A stretch of 64,000 bases of DNA, from NCBI GenBank assembly GCA_001599815.1, contig BCIA01000003.1, positions 3,782,001 to 3,846,000 on the forward strand. Reading direction: 5' to 3'. Numbering within the stretch: position 1 is the stretch's first letter; every line of letters starts with the position of its first letter. This DNA comes from Furcasterigmium furcatum (Eukaryota > Ascomycota > Sordariomycetes > Glomerellales > Plectosphaerellaceae). The notes under the pieces were generated by a model. It worked only from the letters and a program-made list of their open reading frames with translations, searched no databases and was not told where the DNA came from. Shown piece by piece: positions 42,847 to 51,951 of the stretch. A program made the position numbers and the translations under genes.

Positions 42847-44598
42847 ATGACCATCCTCAAGATAGAATCAGAGTTCGGGCACTGCGTCCCGCCTGAGACG
42901 ACGTATGCTGTCACGACCAACGCCCAGGGCTGGGACACAGCCATTGCCTTCCGTGACGGCGATCCAGCGGTCGTGTCGAGGATCGTACACATATATCCGC
43001 GTTTCGGGCCGTTCGTATGTGTAGGAGAGGTAGGCATCTGCTCCATTATCATCATCATCTGTCTTTGAATGCAGTCTGACATCTCATGGCAGCTCTTCAA
43101 GGCCATTGCAGGCAAAATCCAGATTCCCGAAGGCCATAACTTACTCGCGTGGACGGACCCTAATGCCTTCGCCATGGTCCGCGTCCACGCTTTCAATTCC
43201 CACCGTAAAGACCCCAAGGTCTCCGAGGGGGAGCTGAGCTTCCGCGTCCTGGATATCGGCGGCGTCCGCCTCTACGCCGCTGTCTTTCCCATGCCCAAGA
43301 CGCCCGGCATTCTCGGCGCGTGGCAGAATCCTGGAACCGGCCCTTCGATTCGTCTCTCCGAGGACTTGCTGGCCCAGATCAACACCCTCAAGGAGGTGGA
43401 ATGTGATCCTCAAGGCAAAAACCCTCCGCAAAGACTCGCTGCTCTCCCGGAGACTGCAGCACACGAGGGAATCAGACAGAGGATCTCGGATCTCTTGCAC
43501 AGAGCGGCCATCGACCCGGACAAGATCCGCGTTACGTCTAGTGACGTCTTCCTCTACCAGACAGGCATGGCCGCCATCTACGCAGCTCACAACGGCCTCC
43601 TATCCTATCGCCCCGGCACCGTCATCTTGCTCGGGTCCATCTTCCACAGCACCATCCACTGGATCTGCGAAAACTCGCCCCATGGCTACAAACACTTCGG
43701 CGTCGTCGACAGCGCCGGCCTCGACATCTTCGAGCTGTACCTCGCGTCCGAAAGGGACGCCGGCCGCCCCGTCTGCTACGTGTTCATCGAGTTCCCCTCC
43801 AACCCGCTCCTCGCCTCCGCCGACCTCCGCCGCCTCAAGCGCCTCTCTGAGGCCTACGGCTTCGTCTTCATCGTCGACGACACAATCGGCTCCTTCGCCA
43901 ACATCGACGTCCTGCCCGAAAGCGACCTGCTCATCTCAAGCCTCACAAAGACCTTCTCCGGGTACGCAAACGTCATGGGCGGCTCGACAGTCCTCAACCC
44001 TCTGTCTCCTCACTACGCCGCCCTCAAGCCCCCCTGGCAGAAGTCCTTCGTCAACGACCTCTACGCCCGCGACGCAGAGGTCCTCCTCTCAAACTCGCAG
44101 GACTTCCTCGCCCGCACAGCCATCCTCAACGCCAACGCAGAGCTCCTGGCATCCCACCTCGCCTCCCTCGCCAAGTCCCCCGAGAACCCAGACTCACCCA
44201 TCCTGCGCGTCCTCTTCCCAGCCCTCCTCCCAGACAGGAGCATCTACGAGTCCTTCCTCCGCCGTCCCACGCCCGAGCTGCCCAAGCCGGGATGGGGGTG
44301 CCTCATGAACATCGACTTCGAGTCCCTCGAGACGGCCAAGGCGTTCTACAACAACCTCGCGTTCTACCCCGGCCCCCACCTCGGGGCGCACAAGACGCTG
44401 AGCCTGTGCTATGCCGCCCTGGTGTTCTCCAAGGACCCCGCGGAGGCGGCGGTACACCGCGCCTACGGCATTGTGGAGGAGAGCGTGCGGGTGTCTGTCG
44501 GGCTGGAGAAGGGGGCGGATTTGGTTGACACGGCGGACGCGGCGCTCAAGGTGGCCATGGAGGCAAAGAAGTCGAGCAAGAACGGGGCGGCAGTTTGA
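42847..44598 (+). CDS. Cystathionine gamma-synthase-like PLP enzyme (Cys/Met metabolism family)
   Basis: Predicted to act in transsulfuration or methionine synthesis. Exons 42847-43014 and 43075-44598 give 563 aa, longer than bacterial MetB (about 390) but normal for fungal cystathionine gamma-synthases with an N-terminal extension of about 150 residues. The preferred intron uses a perfect GTATGT donor and TGCAG, joining RFGPF to SDISWQLFKA. An alternative (donor 43030, acceptor 43092) also keeps frame. PLP-binding features are YQTGMAAIYAAHN, FIEFPSNPLL, FVFIVDDTIG and the Schiff-base Lys348 in SSLTKTFSGYANVMGG. The C-terminus has VRVSVGLEKGADL, the carboxylate-binding Arg region. I leave the gene symbol open because several fungal paralogues share these motifs. 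Confidence 0.88.
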
Positions 44599-45028
44599 AT
44601 CAAATGTACTATACTGAGATGGGAAACGAAATTGGCAAGTTCAGAACCAAGTACAGCGTGATAGTCAACTCTTAAATCCAGAGTTTCTCTCCCTGTCGTC
44701 CATGCTGCTCTTGACCATATTGTACACGACACACGCTTCCTGGCGCTGTTCACCACGTATTGCTAAGACCCAGTCTGTGTAGTAGCATCGACAACTCTGA
44801 AATTACCACGAAAGCCAACACTCACACGCAGCCAAAGCATTCATTCATCCTGCGTACTCGCTGCCTCTCAGCTGTCAACCATGCCCGCGGGCTCGACAAG
44901 GAGCTATCTAAGCTCTCGCTCGACCCCCAGCACCACACAGGTAAGAAGAGGCATTCAATTGAGCAAGGCCACTGCATAAAAAGCAGCGCCCCCTTAAAAG
45001 ACTGGCGAGATTCAAGCAGCAACAATAT

Positions 45029-45036
45029 AAAAAAAA
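45029..45036 (-). terminator. Pol III oligo-T terminator of the tRNA gene
   Basis: Eight consecutive T on the minus strand begin 11 bases after the tRNA 3' end. Confidence 0.7.
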
Positions 45037-45046
45037 GAACAAAATT

Positions 45047-45144
45047 GCCCAAAGCCGGACTTGAACCGGCAACCTCTGTGAGGCAACATGACCGTAATGA
45101 TTACGTCATAAGCACAGTGCACTAACCAATTGTGCTATCCGGGC
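45047..45144 (-). tRNA. tRNA-Ile (apparent anticodon UAU) with a 25-nt intron
   Basis: The 98-nt gene folds as a complete cloverleaf after removal of 25 nt, leaving 73 nt. The acceptor stem GCCCGGA pairs with TTTGGGC (two G-U pairs), and the D arm is GCAC/GTGC with a nine-base loop containing GG. The anticodon stem is CTGTG/CACAG, the variable loop has five bases, and the T arm is GCCGG-TTCAAGT-CCGGC, which includes the B box. The anticodon TAT is at 45110-45108. The intron at 45106-45082 lies at the canonical position after base 37 and contains the inverted repeat GTAA...TTAC flanked by ATGAC/GTCAT. Base 37 is G, whereas tRNAs reading ANN codons normally carry A37, so the isotype should be confirmed. 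Confidence 0.85.
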
Positions 45145-45921
45145 GACCCACAATATTGGGCAGTTGAAATATTTGGTATATAAAGGAAGAAAATCCGTGT
45201 AAGAACCAAAAGTAGGGAGATTTTATAGTTGAGAGATGTGGACAATGACTACAAGTTAGTACTTAGCTTGCTGTATGACCTAATCTTTGCCTTTCCGTGC
45301 CTGCTGTTTTGGTAGGTGCTGTTAGATAGAATTGCTCTGGCACCTCTGTATTCACCATGGAAAGGAATCTCTCACGGCTCTGAAAGGTGGGAAAAGCCTG
45401 TGGACGGAGATGCTCACATGAGTGACAGTCCTGCTTGAGACATTGGAGCTTGAGATGTCATCATCTCATGTCCTGGAAGCATAGCATTTACGAAAATGAT
45501 ACCTGGGATAGGTCGTAACGTTGAGGAGAGAAAAAAGATGTGTTCGCGGCTGATTGCTTTCAGGTTTTGAGTCCCCTTGAGAGTTTCGAGATAAAAGAAT
45601 TTAAGAATCAACAGTACGGTGAGAACGACGGGTTCTGCTCAAGATTTCTGCGCGAAAAATCGGCTTTTTCCTTCTGCGAAGATGGTCCCGAGTTTGGTCC
45701 TCTGCGATGTGCCTTGACGCACTAAGCACTCGGTGAAGCTGCCACACCGAACACCCCACTTCGGAAATCTGGCCAGCTTCGACTGGAGCTCCAAACCATT
45801 CGTACCTGACCCCGAGCTCATCCAGTTCACTTGCAAATCCCACAACCACCGACCTTCTTCCCCTCAAGTCTGGCCGGCGAGTCCACATAGAGATGCAACA
45901 TCTCGCCAGCCTACTACGCCA
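45145..45921. other. Intergenic region between the tRNA and COG4
   Basis: About 780 bp, AT-richer than the coding regions in its left half, with TATATAAAGG at about 45176-45185. No protein gene is supported. The COG4 frame is open upstream to 45733 but lacks an ATG. Confidence 0.4.
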
Positions 45922-48424
45922 ATGTCAGCCCTCACCAATGGCGTCTTCTCCCCGCGCCCCGACACCGACAATGCCACGTCCCTAGCTCCGCCAGCAACCC
46001 CGGCGGTTCCCACGACGCCAACAGCTCCGACTGTCCACTCTGCCTCGACCGCCGCCGATGTGCGCGCGGCGCTATCTGCCCTCCATGCGCACGAGTCCAG
46101 CATCACCAGCCGCCTCAACACCCTGCTCGGCTCCCAGGCCGATCTCGCCCGGGAGCTGGGACGACTCGACCTCCTCCGCGCCTCGCTCGGCGCGCAGGTC
46201 ATCGCCGCCCGCGGCGTGGGGAACAACATGCTCTCCGGCGCGGCCGAGACGGCGGGCGGTCTTAGTGGGCGTGTGCGCCGGCTCGACCTCGAGAAGGAGC
46301 GCGTCGAGGCCACGCTGAGGGTGGTGCAGCAGGTCTCCGAGCTGCGGGCATGCGTGCTCGGCGTCGTGGGGTCCATGGGTGCGCCGCAGGACTGGGAAGC
46401 TGCCGCCGGATATCTGGCGCGCGCGGCGGAGGTGCCTGAAGAGATCACACGGGGCAAGTTTGCCGCGACGATCGTACCGAGCGTGGAGGTGCCCGATCCG
46501 CCGTGGGTGACTCTCGAGAATGCGCGGGAGAGCTTGTGCGGCCTGTTCCTGAGGGAGTTCGAGAAGGCTGCCAGCGAGGGTGACGGGGCGAAGGTGACGC
46601 GGTTCTTCAAGCTGTTCCCGCTTATTGGGCGAGGGGATGTTGGGCTGGATGTCTACGGACGATACGTCTGCCAAGGCGTTGCAGGCACGGCAAGAGCCGT
46701 GCTCAGAGATGGCCCGGGAATGCAAGCTCAGAAAGACGGATTCTTCTACGCCAACGCTCTCACCCGATTATTCGACCACATCGCCAGGATTGTCGAGGGC
46801 CACGGAGGCCTTGTGGAGAGGCACTACGGCGCGGGCAAGATGATCAGGGTCATCGAGAGGCTTCAACAGGAAGCCGATGTTCAGGGCGGGATCATCTTGG
46901 ACTCGTGGGTTGACGAGCGCGATGTCGACAGGCGGGTGAAGGACGTCAAGAGTTACCCGTTCTCCTTCCTCGTCCAGAGCGTCTTGCAGCAGCAGCACGG
47001 GCCGACGCCGCGGGTTAATTCCCCTGCAATGGGGGCTGGTGCAGCAAACCCTCGGAACAGTGAGGACGAAGGCGTTAATATGAAGGACGCTGACGGCGTG
47101 CTCAGCGAGATCGCCGTCATGCTGAGCAAGTGGGCGCTCTATACCCGGTTCCTCGCCATCAAGGCAAGAGTGAGTATCCAGCCAGCAAGCATCTTTCTCA
47201 TCAGCATACGACTAACTCGAGCATTAGGAATCAGAAGTCGCCGAAGATGCACCACTGGTCATTCCCGACGTCGTCACGAAATGCAACCTCAACAAAAAAA
47301 TGTCAGACAAGCTGACGACGCCCTACAACACCATGATGACCTTCTTCTTCCGAAGATCCGTCGAGAAGGCCTTCCAACTCGACGAATATCCCAGTGGCTT
47401 GTCTCTCAGCATGAACAAGCACATCGATATCAACCCACCCTATATCATTTCGGCAGTCGACGACGTCATGTACGTCGTCAATGCCGTGATCCAGAAAGCC
47501 ATCTCGACCGCACAGAGAGATGTCATCGCTTCGGTCGTGCCGATAGTAGGCCGTATACTCGATACCGACTTTGTCGGCATGCTGCAAAGAAAGATGCGCG
47601 ACGAATCGTATCCGAAGCCCCTGGTCCAGGGTGGCTTCCCGCCCGAGGACAAGATCGTCCAGTTCATTGTCCACATCAACAGTCTCGATACAGCCAACGA
47701 GTACCTGGCTCGAATCATCTCGGGTCGGACCGGTAGCGAAGAAGGCCACGCTAACGGAGAGGCGGAGAGCGCCTTGAAAGAGTCCTTCCCCTTCGACAGG
47801 GAGTCCACATTCGTCATGTCGGCGCTCAATGGCGTCCTCTCGGTGGTCACGCCCAAGACGACAGCACTCATGAACGAAGGCATTCAGGTCCTCTTCAACA
47901 TGGTCGTGAAGCCCCGGTTGCGTCCGGTCCTGTCGGATACGTTCCGCGACGTCGACTATTCCTTCACCGAGGAGGAGCTTACGGAATGGGCCGAGCAGAA
48001 AGACGAGAGCGTGGAACAGCTCTTCGAGATGGTGTCGAGGCGTTTCGACCATGGGTGGGACCTCCTCATGAAGCCAATCGCCCGGCTGATGACACCAAAT
48101 ACATTCACGGTCCTGCACGACACGACAGCACGATACCTGGCGCGAGTCCTGGAGCAACGCGCTTGGAAGAGCAAGGCCAGCGCGTTTGGCGTCATCCGGA
48201 TGGAGCGAGACTTCTCGGGCATCGTCAGCACGGTTTCGAGGGGCAACTACGGCGTGAGGGAGCTATTTGCGCGGGCCTCGCAGATCCTGATGGTGGCCAA
48301 CATGGAGGACGACGAGTGGGAGGAGCTGGCGGCCGGCGATGTAGAGGGCGCAACCGAGGACGGCATGATCTGGGTGTTGACTGAGGAGGAGAGGCGGAGA
48401 GCGCGCAATCTGGTCCGAGAGTGA
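45922..48424 (+). CDS. cog4: Conserved oligomeric Golgi complex subunit 4 (COG4)
   Basis: Part of the COG tethering complex that directs retrograde vesicle traffic within the Golgi and binds SNAREs and Sly1. Exons 45922-47169 and 47228-48424 give 814 aa. The N-terminal third is coiled-coil and helical (ALSALHAHESSITSRLN, LARELGRLDLLRASLGAQV). Diagnostic COG4 blocks are SMGAPQDWEAAAGYLARA, LCGLFLREFEKAA, RFFKLFPLIGRGDVGLDVYG, and after the intron KMSDKLTTPYNTMMTFFFRR. The intron has a GTGAGT donor, a GACTAAC branch point and a TTAG acceptor. The ATG at 45922 follows CCTACTACGCCA and begins MSALTNGVF. The protein is of normal family length for fungi and appears intact to its C-terminus RRRARNLVRE. 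Confidence 0.93.
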
Positions 48425-48871
48425 TGAGCCTGAGCATAGAGCGCAGCATGCATGATAAGATGAATGAGCATTGTACTGGAAGTAATCGAGCCCTGGATCC
48501 CAACTGGTGCGAGATCTGGTGAATTGGTGCTGCTACCAACACATTCCTTCGGCTGGAGCGGAGCCGAACTGCTTTGTGCATAGGAGAGCACCTGGAGGAA
48601 TTTATTGCTAGATAGGCTCCGGAAGATTTCACATGAGGATCAAATTTGTGGGGTTTGATGGGAGATCCATGAGTTGTTTCGACATTGAATGGTCGAGTTT
48701 TGAGGCTGAGGTGAGAGATCTTAGTCTCGATTCCCGTCTCCGTCAAAAATTTCATGACTCAACCACCACCAGTCAAACCTTTACTCACAACACTACGGGC
48801 ACCTGCGGATTCTGCATTTCTTCAGCACTCATCAAGCAAGACAGAGACAAACAACACCCCGGGCACGTCAC
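48425..48871. other. Intergenic region upstream of SUA5
   Basis: 447 bp with nothing beyond a presumed promoter and leader. Confidence 0.4.
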
Positions 48872-50428
48872 ATGAAACTTGTTTTCTGCTACAACCTCAC
48901 ATCACCTCTGTCAAGGCGCATTCTGATTTCCGCGTCGGCCAACACCCGCCAAGCTCCTCTCAGTGAGACGTTGCGCCGACACTACACAGGTCATCGTCTC
49001 CTTTCGTTCCCCTTGGGCCCGGCGAGGTCGCAACTCTTTTCCACCCTGGATCACACCGCCAGAATGACGACAAGGATAGTCAAGGTCGATGTTGGCCGCG
49101 AGCTGGGCCGCTTCGACCAAAGTGGCGAGAGACTGGGGAAATGGCACGTCTCATCCGACTCAGAGACCAAGGCATCGATATCAGCACTCCAAGAGGCGGC
49201 AGACGCCCTGCGCAACACAGACATCCCCGTCGCCTTTCCTACCGAGACGGTGTACGGCCTCGGCGCCGATGCGACAAGGACCAGCGCGGTCAAGGGCATC
49301 TACAAGGCCAAGGCGAGGCCGTCAGACAACCCCCTCATCATTCACGTTTCCGATCTCGCCATGCTACGGGATTTCCTTCGACCTGCCCAGGTCAACGGCA
49401 CTCAGACGAATGGTCATTCGGGCGAAGAAACAGACCCGATACCGCAGATTTACAAGCCCCTCATCGACAGGTTCTGGCCCGGCCCCTTGACCATCCTCAT
49501 GCCAAACCCGGTTCCTTCGAAACTCGCCCCGGAGGTCACCGCTGGTCTCAAGACTTTTGGCGTCCGCATGCCTTCCACGCCCCTCGCGCTCAGCCTCATC
49601 GAACTTGCCGGCAGGCCTCTTGCCGCGCCATCAGCCAACGCTTCCACGAAGCCGTCTCCTACCGCAGCCCAGCATGTTCTGGACGACCTTGATGGGCGGA
49701 TAGAGCTGATCCTTGATGGAGGTGCCTGCAGCGTGGGTGTCGAGAGCACCGTGGTTGACGGGCTCTGTGATCCACCGGTCGTTTTGCGGCCCGGCGGCGT
49801 GAGCCTCGAGGAGTTGCGGAGCTGTCCGGGATGGGAGGGCGCCGTCAAGGGCTACAAGGACGCCAGCGAAGAGGGCAACACCTTTGCGCCCCGAGCACCG
49901 GGTATGAAGTACAAGCACTACAGTCCCAAGGCTGCGGTCGTTCTCTACGAGGCTACGTGCGGCGCTGGTAAGGATGGCGTTGTGACGGAGGACTTGCAGA
50001 GGGCACTCGTGCTGCCGAACCCGGCCATGGACAAGGGAGCCAACGGAAGCGCCGACGGACGGCTGAAGAAAATCGGCGTCATCAGGACCAGGCGGTGGAG
50101 GAACACGGGCGGACTGCGGGAGGGCTGCGTGCGTGTGCCGACCCTGAACACAGATGTGGTACGGGAGGCCGTCGGCGACGAGAGGCTCCTTTTCGAGATC
50201 CGCGAGGGCGAGCTGCTGGGCGACAGCGGGGCGCAGGTTGCCACGATACTAGACATCGACCTGGGCGAGGACATCCGGGGCATCGCTCAGGGCCTCTTCT
50301 CCGCCCTGCGCGAGCTAGACAGGCGAGGCGCGGACATGATCTTCGTCGACGGCGTCGGCGACGCGGACGACATTGCAGCGGCCGTCATGAACAGGCTGCG
50401 CAAGGCGGCGAGCGAGATTCGATCTTGA
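48872..50428 (+). CDS. sua5: Threonylcarbamoyl-AMP synthase (SUA5/YrdC family)
   Basis: Makes threonylcarbamoyl-AMP from Thr, bicarbonate and ATP for the t6A37 modification of tRNAs reading ANN codons. Intronless, 518 aa from the first ATG. The YrdC domain (about 110-320) has VAFPTETVYGLGADAT, YKAKARPSDNPLIIHV (the KxR motif), FWPGPLTIL and PSANASTKPSPT, and it is followed by the SUA5 C-terminal domain (APGMKYKHYSPKA). Residues 1-64 are rich in Arg, Ser and Leu with almost no acidic residues, like a mitochondrial presequence. The second in-frame ATG (49064, Met65, context AGAATGA with A at -3) is better placed than the first (CACATGA). Dual mitochondrial and cytosolic forms from two starts are therefore plausible, as t6A is needed in both compartments. 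Confidence 0.93.
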   Translation: MKLVFCYNLTSPLSRRILISASANTRQAPLSETLRRHYTGHRLLSFPLGPARSQLFSTLDHTARMTTRIVKVDVGRELGRFDQSGERLGKWHVSSDSETKASISALQEAADALRNTDIPVAFPTETVYGLGADATRTSAVKGIYKAKARPSDNPLIIHVSDLAMLRDFLRPAQVNGTQTNGHSGEETDPIPQIYKPLIDRFWPGPLTILMPNPVPSKLAPEVTAGLKTFGVRMPSTPLALSLIELAGRPLAAPSANASTKPSPTAAQHVLDDLDGRIELILDGGACSVGVESTVVDGLCDPPVVLRPGGVSLEELRSCPGWEGAVKGYKDASEEGNTFAPRAPGMKYKHYSPKAAVVLYEATCGAGKDGVVTEDLQRALVLPNPAMDKGANGSADGRLKKIGVIRTRRWRNTGGLREGCVRVPTLNTDVVREAVGDERLLFEIREGELLGDSGAQVATILDIDLGEDIRGIAQGLFSALRELDRRGADMIFVDGVGDADDIAAAVMNRLRKAASEIRS

Positions 50429-50628
50429 CCTCACGGACGGGTTAGACACGGACATCCATCACGGGAATAGAGAAAGCATAGAGCAAGCAAGCGCTGCAAA
50501 CAAAATCCCACGACGCTCGGGATCCTCTACTATTCTTTTATCGTCCAGAGCAGCAGTGAAATATGCGTGTCGTGAAGAACCCGATGAACTCCGTTGCACC
50601 CCAAAGCCGAAACGCAGCGCTCGCGCTC

Positions 50629-51525
50629 TCACAGACCCTGCCGTATCCAGTCGGCCAGCTTGGCCTTGCCGAGCTGCGCCAGGTTGTTGACGCCCTGTTC
50701 GCTGAGGTCGATGCGGCGGAGGTCGACGTCCTGGGCGGGGGCTCTGCTGACCCGTTGCACGACGATGGTGGGATCGGTTTCGAGGATGATACCGTCGTCG
50801 ACGATCTCGTCGATGGCGAGGGAGACCAGGCTGGCGGGGGGTTAGTGGCGGTGATGGAGGGTTGGGAGTGGTAGGAGAGGCATACTCGTAGGACTCGACG
50901 ACGGTGCGCTTGTCGACGGTTTGCCTGGGGGGAGCTGTTAGTCTCGTGCTTCAGGAGGAGGATACACCGAAACAGCAGTACTCACTTGAACAGCAGGTGC
51001 AGAGAGTCGCGGATGCAGAGGATGGTGTTGTAGCCGAGGATCTCGTTCTCGTCGGCGGGGAGGACCGTGTAGATGATCACGTCGCTTTCTTGCTTGTACT
51101 GAGAGGCGGGTGCGGTCAGTAACGTTGCCACGAGAGCTCGGGGAGCACCGGCAGCCTTACCAGGACAATCCTGCCATCGTACAGGATGATGTCGCCGTTC
51201 TGCTTGGCCGTCTTGTCGAGGAGGCCCTTCTCGAAGGTCTTTTGCGCCTTGACGTCAGGGTAGGGGTTCTTGCTGGTGGCCGCGCTGGCTACGAAGCTCA
51301 AATATTAGCTATGCTTGGTCTCTACTATCCAGAGACATCGAGCGCATACCATCCTTGTTCGCCCCGAGGGCGGCGTGAGGAGGGGTGTAGTATCTAGCGG
51401 AGTGTTAGGACAACGGTCGGATGGAGGATATTCGGTGGCTCGTACTTGGCGAAAAGCCTGGAGCCGTCCTCAGCATTCAAGATGAGGACGGCATTGATGG
51501 AGAAAAGGGACATTCCAGGTGCCAT
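50629..51525 (-). CDS. ret3: Coatomer subunit zeta (COPI, RET3)
   Basis: Small longin-fold subunit of the COPI coat for Golgi-to-ER retrograde transport. Six exons, 51525-51446, 51393-51350, 51288-51161, 51098-50986, 50924-50886 and 50830-50629, give 201 aa, the standard size. The protein starts MAPGMSLFSINAVLILNAED, followed by GSRLFAKYYTPP across intron 1, then FEKGLLDKTAKQNGDIILYD, VIIYTVLPADENE, CIRDSLHLLFKQTVDKR and SLAIDEIVDDGIILETDP. All five introns (46-61 bp) have GT-AG ends and every join keeps frame and family sequence. Five introns in about 900 bp make this the most intron-dense gene in the window. It is divergent from MCM4 across 426 bp. Confidence 0.94.
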
Positions 51526-51951
51526 GGTGACGGTGTTGCTGTTGGTGTAAGTGCCCTGGAAATAGACAGCTCTCAGGATCTCGAGGTGGGATGCGACGGC
51601 CGATACCATTGATTGACCAGCCTGGCTCCCGCCGTCGCTGGCGGAGCACGGCACCGGCCTTTGGTTGAGCCGTTCCGGGGCGGTCAGGGTGCTCGGCGCT
51701 TGGACCACCTGCGCTTCAGGTACTTTCGCGTTGTACCGCGTAAAGTGGAACGCGTCTCCTGCCCCTTTTGAAACGCGTCGAGGGCAGGGAACGCGTAAAG
51801 TGCCAATTTGCGAAAGCCCACTCTCTCGCTTCCATCCCACCTTCTTCCACACTCGTCGTCCTAGTAACAGAACAGCGTCAGGCACTCTGTCTATCCATCC
51901 ACTGCCAGCATCAACGGCAATTGTGCATATACCGACCAGATCACCACCAGT
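51526..51951. promoter_or_regulatory. Bidirectional promoter between coatomer zeta and MCM4
   Basis: 426 bp between head-to-head start codons of two essential genes. It carries three ACGCGT boxes (listed separately) nearer the MCM4 side. No gene lies within. Confidence 0.6.
51750..51796. promoter_or_regulatory. Triple MluI cell-cycle box (MCB) cluster
   Basis: ACGCGT occurs at 51750-51755, 51773-51778 and 51791-51796, 156-202 bp upstream of the MCM4 start. A related ACCGCGTAAA lies just left (51736-51745). ACGCGT is the binding site of MBF (Mbp1/Swi6 type) that drives G1/S transcription of replication genes. Confidence 0.7.
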
